Shown: positions 16,292 to 23,433 of the stretch, piece after piece
Numbering within the stretch: the stretch's first letter is position 1
How the letters are laid out: every line of letters begins with the position of its first letter
Assembly: GCA_036269455.1 (NCBI GenBank)
Contig: DATARS010000062.1
Location: forward strand, 1 to 42,365
From: CF-96 sp036269455
GTDB taxonomy: Bacteria; Chloroflexota; Dormibacteria; Aeolococcales; Aeolococcaceae
Reading direction: 5' to 3'
DNA length: 42,365 nucleotides
Made by a program: the position numbers and the translations under genes
Notes under the pieces: model-generated
What the model was told of the DNA's origin: nothing
Databases searched by the model: none
The model's input: only the letters and a program-made list of their open reading frames with translations

Positions 16292-18148
16292 TCAGCTCCT
16301 TCCCTGTTGGTTGACTGCGCGACGGGACACTCTCCCGCCGCGTTTGCTAACTCCGATGAGCACCGGCTCCGCGGACCGCTGCGCGGTCCACAGGCGGTGG
16401 TATGCGCCCTCGCTGGCGAGCAGCCCGGCGGGCGTCCCCTCCTCGACGATGACGCCGTCGCGGAGCACCGCGACCCGGTCGGCGACGCCGGCCATGGCGA
16501 GGCTGTGGGTGACGAGGATCACCGTCCGGCCCCGCGCCGCGCTGCGGATGGCGGCCAGGACCTCCGCCTCCGCATGTGCGTCGAGCCCGGTGGTGGGCTC
16601 GTCGAGCAGCAGGATCGCGGTGTCGCGGAGCAGCGCCCGGGCGATCGCGATGCGCCGCTTCTGGCCGCCGGAGAGGTGGCCTCCCCCCTCGCCGGCCGGA
16701 CTGTCGTAGCCGCCCGGAAGGCGTGAGGCGAACTCGTCCACCAGGGCGAGCTGCGCCGCCGCCAGCACCTCCTCGTCGCTCGCCGAGGGGCGGCCGAAGG
16801 CGATGTTGTCGCGGATGCTGCCGTCCATGATCCACGGGTCCTGGGGCACCAGGGCGATGCGCTCGCGGAGCGAGGCGAGGCCGAAGCGGCGCAGGTCGGT
16901 CCCGTCGACGGTGATGGCGCCGGCGTCGGCGTCGTAGAGCCGCAGCAGCAGGCTGAGAAGGGTGGACTTGCCGGCCCCGGTGGGACCGACGATCGCCATC
17001 GTCGTGGCCGCGGGCACGCGCAGGTCGAGGCCGGCGAGCACCGGGGCCGCCGCGCTGTACGCGAAGCTCACCGCCTCGAAGCGGATGGCCTCGTCAACGG
17101 TGGTGAAGCGCAGCGGCCGCGGGTCCTCGTCGACGAGCTCGGCGCTGCCGAGGATCTCGAAGATCCGCTCCTGGCTCGAGACCCGCCGGGCCATGGTGAC
17201 GCTCATCCGGGTGAGCGCGCGCACCGGCCCGTAGAGGTTGCTCAGGTACGAGAGCACCACCAGGAGGACGCCGACGGTCATGGTGCCGTGGGTCACCCGC
17301 AGCACCCCGACCCAGAGGACGAACCCCGAGCCGGCGGCGAGGATGATGTCCCCCACCGGCGCGTAGCGGGCGCTGAGCTCGAGGGCGGTGAGCCGGGTGC
17401 GCGTCGCCGCGTGGTTGTGGCCCGCGAAACGCCGCAGCGCCTCGCGCTCCTGGGCGAACGCCTGCACCGCGCGGATGTGGCGGAGCGCCTCGGTGAGGTG
17501 CGAGGCGAGCTGGCCCTGCTGCTCGCGCGACTCGCGCTGCGCCGGCTGGATGACGCGCCGGCGGACCAGCGCGAGGAAGACGAGGAAGGGGATGACGGCG
17601 AGCCCTGCGACGGCCATCAGCGGATCGATCGCGCAGAGCACCACCAGCATCCCCGCGAGGGTGAGGATCTCGGGAACCAGGATCGCCATCCAGGCGACGA
17701 GCGCGTCCTCCACCCGCGAGATGTCCCCGGTCAGCCGGGTGACCAGGTCGCCGGAGCGCTGCCGGTCGTGGAAGCGCAGCGAGAGGCGGAGCAGCTGGGC
17801 GTGCGCCGCGGCGCGGAGGTCGGCTCCGATGCGCTCGGTGCCCATGCCGATGAGGCAGTCGGTGAGGTAGCCGAGCAGGGCGCTGAGGGTGGCGAGCAGC
17901 ACCATCGCCAGTGCGGCGGCGGCTGCGAGGGCGAGGGGACCCCGCGCCTGCACCGGGGCGAGGATGGAGAGCGGTCCCTGCACCCGCTTCCCGCCGATGG
18001 CGTAGTCGACGGCGAGGAGCAGGGGCCAGGGCCGGGCGAGGTCGACCGCGGTCTCGGTGAGGGTGACGGCCGAGCCGACGGCGAGGTGCCAGCGGTACGG
18101 CCAGAGGAAGCGGGTCAGCAGCACCCGCATGGGGCGGCCCTCTGTCAT
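16292..18148 (-). CDS. ABC exporter, fused membrane and ATPase domains (MsbA/LmrA-like)
   Basis: A 618-aa type-IV ABC exporter half-transporter, likely a homodimer in the cytoplasmic membrane. Six TM helices span about 20-310. The nucleotide-binding domain shows Walker A GPTGAGKST at 388-396, Q-loop PQDPWIMDGSI with Gln436, signature LSGGQ at 492-496, Walker B ILLLDEPTTGLD at 512-523 and H-loop His548. No peptidase or peptide-specific domain is fused. ATG 18148 overlaps the stop of the upstream Pro/Ala-rich membrane protein (ATGA at 18145-18148), and the His/Asp micropeptide begins 3 nt after its stop, so the three form one operon. General family role is export of lipids, drugs or peptides. 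The micropeptide or a metal-linked substrate is only a hypothesis. Confidence 0.92.
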   Translation of the reverse strand: MTEGRPMRVLLTRFLWPYRWHLAVGSAVTLTETAVDLARPWPLLLAVDYAIGGKRVQGPLSILAPVQARGPLALAAAAALAMVLLATLSALLGYLTDCLIGMGTERIGADLRAAAHAQLLRLSLRFHDRQRSGDLVTRLTGDISRVEDALVAWMAILVPEILTLAGMLVVLCAIDPLMAVAGLAVIPFLVFLALVRRRVIQPAQRESREQQGQLASHLTEALRHIRAVQAFAQEREALRRFAGHNHAATRTRLTALELSARYAPVGDIILAAGSGFVLWVGVLRVTHGTMTVGVLLVVLSYLSNLYGPVRALTRMSVTMARRVSSQERIFEILGSAELVDEDPRPLRFTTVDEAIRFEAVSFAYSAAAPVLAGLDLRVPAATTMAIVGPTGAGKSTLLSLLLRLYDADAGAITVDGTDLRRFGLASLRERIALVPQDPWIMDGSIRDNIAFGRPSASDEEVLAAAQLALVDEFASRLPGGYDSPAGEGGGHLSGGQKRRIAIARALLRDTAILLLDEPTTGLDAHAEAEVLAAIRSAARGRTVILVTHSLAMAGVADRVAVLRDGVIVEEGTPAGLLASEGAYHRLWTAQRSAEPVLIGVSKRGGRVSRRAVNQQGRS

Positions 18149-18780
18149 TGCGACCAGCGGGCCTCGAGATCGCGCAGCAGCCGTGCCCGGGAGGCGAAGG
18201 CGGCGACGATCAGCAGCACCAGCCCCGCGGCCACGGCGGTGGCGACGATCCAGTCGCGCGCGCCGGCGGCGGGTACCGGGGTGTGAACGGCGACGATCGG
18301 TGGCGCCCGCGCCGGGACCGCGGTGGGCTGGGTGATCGCCGGTGCGGCGGGGGAGGGAGGCGCGGGCGCCGCGGGCGGCGGTGCGGCCACGGCGGGCGGG
18401 GCCGGCGGTGCGGCGGCGTCATGGACGCGCGGCGCGACCGGCGTCTGCACCTGGGCGAGCCGGACGGGGATGGGCGTGGACACCACCGCGCGCCCGGGCG
18501 GGGGGGCGGCCGCGGAGGGCGGCGGAGCGGCGGTGGGCGGCGGAGCCGCGGTGGGCGAGGGAGCCGCGGTGGGCGGCGGTGCCGCGGCCGAGGGGCTCGG
18601 GGCGGCCGGCGCGGGGCTCGGCGTCGCCTCGGTCCGAGAGCGACTGCGCGCGCGCGGGGAGGGGGTCGGAGACGGGTGCGTCCGCGCCCGGACCGGCGCG
18701 TGCCCGAGCATCGTCGCCGCGACGGCGAGGACGAGCGCACAGAGCAGCCAGCGCCACATCCGGCCCGACCGCAGCGCCAC
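18145..18780 (-). CDS. Pro/Ala-rich signal-anchored single-pass membrane protein
   Basis: A 211-aa protein with no recognised domain. A signal peptide or N-terminal helix (MWRWLLCALVLAVAATMLG) is followed by about 140 residues of Pro/Ala/Ser/Thr repeats such as AAPPPTAAPSPTAAPPPTAA. A C-terminal TM helix (WIVATAVAAGLVLLIVAAF) comes next, then a short positively charged cytoplasmic end. The layout suggests an extracytoplasmic extended spacer anchored next to the exporter. The GTG start at 18780 has a good AGGAGG Shine-Dalgarno 6 nt upstream, unlike the leaderless genes nearby. The ATGA overlap with the ABC gene makes them co-translated. It could be an exporter accessory or a wall-spanning stalk; neither is shown. 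Confidence 0.75.
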   Translation of the reverse strand: MALRSGRMWRWLLCALVLAVAATMLGHAPVRARTHPSPTPSPRARSRSRTEATPSPAPAAPSPSAAAPPPTAAPSPTAAPPPTAAPPPSAAAPPPGRAVVSTPIPVRLAQVQTPVAPRVHDAAAPPAPPAVAAPPPAAPAPPSPAAPAITQPTAVPARAPPIVAVHTPVPAAGARDWIVATAVAAGLVLLIVAAFASRARLLRDLEARWSQ

Positions 18781-18861
18781 TCCTCGCCTCCTGATCTCCG
18801 GGCATGCGGCGACGTGTGCGTGCGCACCCGGATTCCCGACCCTGACTGTATGACGCGGCCG

Positions 18862-18891
18862 ATCATAGCGCCGCTCCGTTGGCCACGTGGC
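18862..18891 (-). promoter_or_regulatory. Promoter with an overlapping palindromic operator for the Pro/Ala-ABC-His/Asp operon
   Basis: A -10 box TATGAT is read on the minus strand at 18862-18867, giving a leader of about 75 nt before GTG 18780. The perfect palindrome GCCACGTGGC (18882-18891), flanked by TT and AA to give a near-perfect 16-mer, is centred about 22 bp upstream of the -10. It therefore overlaps the -35 region, a typical repressor position. TTGCGCAA (18906-18913) and GTCAGTGCTGAC (18919-18930) lie farther upstream. No gene lies between 18781 and 18975. Confidence 0.5.
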
Positions 18892-18975
18892 AAACAGCTT
18901 CGCGGTTGCGCAATGGCCGTCAGTGCTGACGCGGATTGCACGACGCGATTGCCGACGTCAGTCGCGGGGTGCCGG

Positions 18976-19830
18976 TCAGGCTGCCAGGCGCCGGCGCAGG
19001 AACTCCAGGACGCTGGCGGTGAAGGCGTCGTTGCGGTCGCCCGCGACCATGTGGGCGGCGCCGGCGACATCGACGTACTCGGCGCCGGGGGCGACCCGCA
19101 GGAAGGCCTGGACCGCCGCCTCGGAGACGATCTCGCTGCGGGCGCCGCGGACGAGCAGCAGCGGGCAGGTCACCGCGGCGGCGGCCTGCTCGAAGCGCTC
19201 GGTCCGGTGGTACCGCTGCGGCGGCCAGTTGCTGGTGACGAAGGCAGGGTCCCAGTGCCAGCGGTAGCGGCCGTCCTCGCCGAGGCGCAGGTTGCGCGCC
19301 AGGCCGGTGGTGTTCGCGGGGCGTGGCCGGTGGGGGAGATAGGCGGCGACGGCGTCCGCGGCCTCCTCGATCGAGGCGAAGCCGCCGGTGTGCGCGGCCA
19401 TGAAGGCGCCGACGCGGTCACGCCCGCGGGGGTCGAGCTGCGGGGTGATGTCGACGAGCACCAGGGCGCTGCAGTCCGCGCGGGGTGGCTCGCCGGTGGC
19501 GATGAGCGAGGCGAGGCCGCCGAGCGACGCCCCGACCAGGGCAGCCGGCCGGCCGATCTGCTCGAGGACGTGGCGCAGGTCGCTGCCGTAGGCGTCGAGC
19601 GAGTAGTCGGCGTCCTCCGCCCAGGTGCTGTCGCCGTGACCGCGCTGATCGAGGCTGAGCGCGAGGAGGCCGGCCTCGCCGAGTGCGCGGGCGGTGGCGC
19701 CCCAGGCGTGCCGGGTCTGGCCGCCGCCGTGGAGGAGCAGGCAGGGAGGGCCGGTCCACGGGCCCTCGGCCTCGGCGGCGAGCTCGATCGAGCCCGCGCC
19801 GCGGAAGCGCACGGTCACGGGAGGGTCCAC
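18976..19830 (-). CDS. Alpha/beta-fold hydrolase
   Basis: A 284-aa cytoplasmic alpha/beta hydrolase. The oxyanion region is LLLHGGGQTRHAW near 31-43. The nucleophile elbow GASLGG carries Ser102. DQRGHGDS (61-68) is the classical strand-4 loop. The catalytic His260 lies in GAAHMVAGD, with an acidic residue near 233 as the likely third member. Length and motifs fit esterases and C-C hydrolases acting on small esters. GTG 19830 is used; a second in-frame GTG (PVTV, 12 nt later) is possible. TATACT at 19843-19848 on the minus strand is the probable -10. The gene is divergent from the FadR-type regulator at 19905, which may control it. Confidence 0.85.
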   Translation of the reverse strand: MDPPVTVRFRGAGSIELAAEAEGPWTGPPCLLLHGGGQTRHAWGATARALGEAGLLALSLDQRGHGDSTWAEDADYSLDAYGSDLRHVLEQIGRPAALVGASLGGLASLIATGEPPRADCSALVLVDITPQLDPRGRDRVGAFMAAHTGGFASIEEAADAVAAYLPHRPRPANTTGLARNLRLGEDGRYRWHWDPAFVTSNWPPQRYHRTERFEQAAAAVTCPLLLVRGARSEIVSEAAVQAFLRVAPGAEYVDVAGAAHMVAGDRNDAFTASVLEFLRRRLAA

Positions 19831-19842
19831 CTCACGGGAATC

Positions 19843-19898
19843 AGTATACTTCGCTTACTCAATCGGTCCCGCCCGGGCGCCCACCCGCGAGGTAGCCT
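19843..19898. promoter_or_regulatory. Divergent promoters: hydrolase (minus) and FadR-type regulator (plus)
   Basis: Minus-strand TATACT occupies 19843-19848, with 12 nt to GTG 19830. Plus-strand TAGCCT occupies 19893-19898, exactly 6 nt before GTG 19905, so the regulator mRNA is leaderless. The AT-richer stretch 19841-19870 between them is the natural place for the regulator's operator. Confidence 0.55.
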
Positions 19899-19904
19899 GC
19901 ACCG

Positions 19905-20711
19905 GTGTCGAAGCTACGCCGTCCCGCCGCCGCGGCGCCGGCGATGATCGCCGCGCTCGAGCGGCGCCCGCCAGAGGCCGCCGCCCTGCGGGTGCCGAAG
20001 ACCGCCGAGCTGGTGGCCGCGCACATCCGCCGCCGGATCGTGCGCGGCGAGCTCCACGAGGGCGACGCGCTCTCCGGCGAGACCGCGCTGATGGCCCAGT
20101 TCGGCATCTCCCGGCCGACGCTCCGCGAGGCGTTCCGGATCCTCGAGTCCGAGGCGCTGATCAGCGTCCGCCGCGGCGTCCACGGCGGGGCGAGGGTGAA
20201 CGCCCCGGCGAGCGCGGTCGCCGCCCGCTATGTCTCGCTCATCCTCCAGTACGACGCGGTGCCGCTCGCCGACGTCTACGAGGCGCGCACCGCGCTCGAG
20301 GCGCCCGCCGCCGCCCGGCTCGCCGCCAGCCCCGACCACGTCGCCCTGGCTGCGCGGTTGCGCGCCCACCTCGAGGAGAGCGGCGATCCCGACGACCTCG
20401 CGGTGGCGGTGCAGATCCACGCCGGCTTCCAGCGGCTGGTGGTCGAGCTCGCCGGCAACCGCACCGTGCGGCTGCTCAGCTCGATGCTCGAGAGCCTCTA
20501 CGCCGACGCCGCCCGCCAGTACGTGCGCGAGCACGAACCGGGGCTCACCCAGCAGAAGCGGCGCCGCGCCGAGCGCGCCCACCACCGGCTCGTCGAGCTG
20601 GTGCGTGCGGGCGACGCCGCGGCCGCCGAGGAGCTCTGGCGCCACCACCTCACCGAGATCGGCAGGGTGCTGGCGCCGGGTGTCGGCGGCGCGGTGCTGG
20701 AGGTGGTGTGA
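19905..20711 (+). CDS. GntR family transcriptional regulator, FadR/FCD subfamily
   Basis: A 268-aa one-component regulator. The N-terminal winged helix (about 28-105) contains TAELVAAHIRRRIVRGELHEG, SGETALMAQFGISRPTLREA and ISVRRGVHGGARV. The C-terminal FCD ligand domain includes LADVYEARTALEAPAAARLA and HAGFQRLVVELAGNRTV, plus later His residues (HHRLVEL, RHHLTEIG) that usually bind a metal next to the acid ligand. Such proteins sense small organic acids or acyl-CoAs. It starts leaderless at GTG 19905. A 22-nt gap separates it from the HMGS-like gene, so it probably heads the operon with the HMGS-like and thiolase genes. Confidence 0.9.
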   Translation: MSKLRRPAAAAPAMIAALERRPPEAAALRVPKTAELVAAHIRRRIVRGELHEGDALSGETALMAQFGISRPTLREAFRILESEALISVRRGVHGGARVNAPASAVAARYVSLILQYDAVPLADVYEARTALEAPAAARLAASPDHVALAARLRAHLEESGDPDDLAVAVQIHAGFQRLVVELAGNRTVRLLSSMLESLYADAARQYVREHEPGLTQQKRRRAERAHHRLVELVRAGDAAAAEELWRHHLTEIGRVLAPGVGGAVLEVV

Positions 20712-20733
20712 TTCGTGTGATGAGGAGCACGGC

Positions 20734-22206
20734 ATGGGTGGGCTGATCGCCTACGGCGCGTACATCCCCTACCACCGGCTGCAGCGCAGCCGGATCGCGG
20801 CGGTGCTCGGCTCCGGCGGCGGGCCGGGCAGCCGTGCGGTCGCCTCCTACGACGAGGACACCACCTCGATGGGCGCCGAGGCCGCTCGCGCCGCGCTGCG
20901 CATGCTCGAGGGCGCCGGCGCGACCCCGCGTCAGCTCTACTTCGCCACCGCCGCGCCCGCCTACCTCGACAAGACCAACGCCGCCGCCATCCACGCCGCG
21001 CTGCGCCTGCCCGAGTCGGCGCTCGCCGTCGACATGGCCGGGGCGGTGCGCTCCGGGGTCGGCGCGCTGCTCGCCGCCGCCGACGCCCGTGTGCCCACCC
21101 TGGCGGTGCTCTCCGACGTGCGCACCGGGCTGCCCGGGGGCGGCGACGAGCGCGAGGGCGGCGACGCGGCCGCGGCCCTGGTGTTCGGCGGCGACGGCGA
21201 CGGCGCCCCGGTGATCGCCGAGATCCTCGCCCACCACTCGACGACCGGCGAGTTCCTCGACCGCTGGCGCCTTCCCGGCGACCCCGCCTCGCGGGTCTGG
21301 GAGGAGCGCTTCGGCGAGCATGTCTACGGCCCGCTCGCGGCCGGCGCATACCGGGCCGCGCTCGCCGGCGCGGGCATCACCGCCGCCGAGATCGACCACC
21401 TCGCCGTCACCGGGGTGCACGGCCGCGCCACCCGCGCGATGGCGAAGGCCGCGGGGGTGCGCCGCGAGGCCCTCGCGCCCGACCTCGCCGCCGCCATCGG
21501 CAACACCGGCACCGCGGCGGCCGGCATCGCGCTGTGCGACCTGCTCGACCGCGCCGAGCCGGGGCAGACCCTGGCGCTGGTGGTGCTCGCCGACGGCGCC
21601 ACGGTGCTGCTGCTGCGCACCACCGCGGCGCTCGCCGCCCACCGCGCCCCCGTCCCGGTGTCGGCGCAGATCGCCGCCGGCAACGACGGGCTCGCCTACG
21701 CCAGCTACCTCACCTGGCGCGAGCTGCTCGTCCGCGAGCCGCCGCGCCGCCCCGATCCCGAGGCGCCGGCGGCGCCTCCGTCGCACCGCGGCGAGGAGTG
21801 GAAGTACGGCTTCGTCGCCTCGCGCTGCGAGGCGTGCGGCGCCCGCCATCTCCCCCCGGCGCGGGTCTGCGTCGCCTGCCACGCGGTCGACCGGATGCGC
21901 GCGGAGCCGCTCGCCGACGTCCCGGCGACCATCGCCACCTTCACCGTCGACCGGCTCGCCCACACCCCCAGCCCGCCGCTGGTCGCCGCGGTTATCGACT
22001 TCGACGGCGGCGGCCGCTTCCGCTGCCAGCTGACCGATGTGGCCCCCGAGGAGGTGGCCATCGGCGGCCGCGTGGAGATGACATTCCGCAGAATGGTCAC
22101 CGCGGGCGGCATCCACAACTACTTCTGGAAGGCACGGCCGCTGCGGCAGGCGGAGGTCCCCGCCGGCACCGCCGCGACGGCTGCCAACGGCGCCCGGGGC
22201 GCATAG
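20734..22206 (+). CDS. HMG-CoA-synthase-like domain fused to Zn-ribbon/OB-fold (DUF35), catalytic Cys absent
   Basis: A 490-aa fusion. The N-terminal part (about 1-345) is a thiolase-fold protein of the HMG-CoA synthase/KAS III type, starting GLIAYGAYIPYHRL. The C-terminal part (about 350-475) is a DUF35 module with a CxxC pair of zinc hooks in SRCEACGARHLPPARVCVAC, then an OB-fold. The position expected to hold the nucleophilic Cys reads VDMAGAVRSGVGAL, with Val105 instead of Cys. The general-base Glu region reads ATAAPAYLDKT, with no Glu. A later His (VTGVHGRAT) remains. This suggests a non-condensing scaffold or binding role, or a lyase-type reaction as in Ltp2/DUF35 systems; that is inference. 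GAGGAG 7 nt ahead supports ATG 20734. The thiolase gene follows by 9 nt. Confidence 0.82.
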   Translation: MGGLIAYGAYIPYHRLQRSRIAAVLGSGGGPGSRAVASYDEDTTSMGAEAARAALRMLEGAGATPRQLYFATAAPAYLDKTNAAAIHAALRLPESALAVDMAGAVRSGVGALLAAADARVPTLAVLSDVRTGLPGGGDEREGGDAAAALVFGGDGDGAPVIAEILAHHSTTGEFLDRWRLPGDPASRVWEERFGEHVYGPLAAGAYRAALAGAGITAAEIDHLAVTGVHGRATRAMAKAAGVRREALAPDLAAAIGNTGTAAAGIALCDLLDRAEPGQTLALVVLADGATVLLLRTTAALAAHRAPVPVSAQIAAGNDGLAYASYLTWRELLVREPPRRPDPEAPAAPPSHRGEEWKYGFVASRCEACGARHLPPARVCVACHAVDRMRAEPLADVPATIATFTVDRLAHTPSPPLVAAVIDFDGGGRFRCQLTDVAPEEVAIGGRVEMTFRRMVTAGGIHNYFWKARPLRQAEVPAGTAATAANGARGA

Positions 22207-22215
22207 GAGAATCCG

Positions 22216-23424
22216 ATGGCTTCGAAGGGCATCCGCGACCGCGTCGCCGTCATCGGCATGGGCTGCACCACCTTCGGCGAGCACTGGGACCGCTCGACCG
22301 ACGACCTCCTCGTCGACGCCGCCGGCGACGCCATCGCATCCGCCGGCGTCGCCCTGGAGGACGTCGACGCCTACTGGCTCGGCACCATGGCGTCGGGGTT
22401 GAGCGGGCTCACCCTGAGCCGGCCGCTCAAGCTCGACTACCGCCCGGTCTCGCGCATGGAGAACATGTGCGCCACCGGCTCGGAGGCCTTCCGCAACGCC
22501 TGCTACGCGGTGGCCAGTGGCGCCTTCGACATCGTGATGGCGATCGGCGTCGAGAAGTTGAAGGACTCGGGGTTCTCCGGTCTCGCCATCCCCTCGCCGC
22601 CGAACGACGGCACCGGCGGGATGGGCGAGATCACCGCCCCGGCGATGTTCAGCCTGCTGGCCCCCGCCTACGCCAAGAAGTACGGGGTCTCCGACGAGGC
22701 GCTCAAGGAGGTGATGACCCGCATCGCCTGGAAGAACCACAGCAACGGCGCCCGCAACCCCCGCGCGCAGTTCCGCAAGGAGGTGCCGAAGGAGACGATC
22801 CAGAACGCCCCGCTCATCGCCGGCCAGCTCGGCATCTTCGACTGCTCGGGGGTGAGCGACGGCGCCGCGGCGGCGATCCTGGTGCGGGCCGAGGACGCCC
22901 ACCGCTACACCGAGCATCCGATGTACGTGAAGGGGCTCTCCTTCGTCGCCGGCCCCGGCGCCGGACTTCTCGACCCCGCCTACGACTACACGACCTTCCC
23001 CGAGGTGGTGGCCGCGGCCAGGGACGCCTATGCCCAGGCCGGGGTGCGCGACCCGCGCTCCGAGCTGGCCATGGCCGAGGTGCACGACTGCTTCACCCCG
23101 ACCGAGCTGGTGCTGATGGAGGACCTCGGCTTCAGCGAGCGCGGCGCCGGCTGGGAGGACGTGCTCAGCGGCACCTTCGACCTCGGCGGCGAGCTCCCCG
23201 TCAATCCCGACGGCGGGCTGAAGGCGTTCGGCCACCCGATCGGCGCCAGCGGCCTGCGGATGCTCTTCGAGTGCTGGCTGCAGCTCCGCGGCGAGGCGCC
23301 GCCCGAGCGCACCATCGCCAGCGTCGCCTCCGGTCGCCGGCTCGCGCTGACCCACAACCTCGGCGGCGGTCCCGGGGAGTGCGTCTCCTTCGTCTCGGTG
23401 GTGGGCTCGGAGCCGACCGCGTAG
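22216..23424 (+). CDS. Thiolase (SCP2-type acetyl-CoA acetyltransferase)
   Basis: A 402-aa thiolase-superfamily protein. The nucleophilic Cys85 is present in RMENMCATGSEAFRNAC. HDCFTPTELV and GGLKAFGHPIGASG supply the catalytic His residues, and NLGGGPGECVSF ends the fold. This class makes or cleaves beta-ketoacyl-CoA. The ATG at 22216 has TAGGAG 6-8 nt upstream, reaching into the preceding stop codon. With the HMGS-like/DUF35 fusion next door, the pair resembles the archaeal thiolase-DUF35-HMGS complex, in which DUF35 bridges the two enzymes. Here the HMGS part appears inactive, so thiolytic or retro-aldol degradation of a branched or cyclic acyl-CoA is likelier than mevalonate synthesis. 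This functional reading is inference. Confidence 0.88.
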   Translation: MASKGIRDRVAVIGMGCTTFGEHWDRSTDDLLVDAAGDAIASAGVALEDVDAYWLGTMASGLSGLTLSRPLKLDYRPVSRMENMCATGSEAFRNACYAVASGAFDIVMAIGVEKLKDSGFSGLAIPSPPNDGTGGMGEITAPAMFSLLAPAYAKKYGVSDEALKEVMTRIAWKNHSNGARNPRAQFRKEVPKETIQNAPLIAGQLGIFDCSGVSDGAAAAILVRAEDAHRYTEHPMYVKGLSFVAGPGAGLLDPAYDYTTFPEVVAAARDAYAQAGVRDPRSELAMAEVHDCFTPTELVLMEDLGFSERGAGWEDVLSGTFDLGGELPVNPDGGLKAFGHPIGASGLRMLFECWLQLRGEAPPERTIASVASGRRLALTHNLGGGPGECVSFVSVVGSEPTA

Positions 23425-23433
23425 ACGGGGCGG

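Noticed and set aside
16196..16726. Plus-strand ORF of 176 codons opposite the ABC exporter and His/Asp peptide
   Set aside because: Its Val-rich start is just the complement of the GAC/CAC repeats, and it runs antisense to the exporter nucleotide-binding domain. No RBS or domain.
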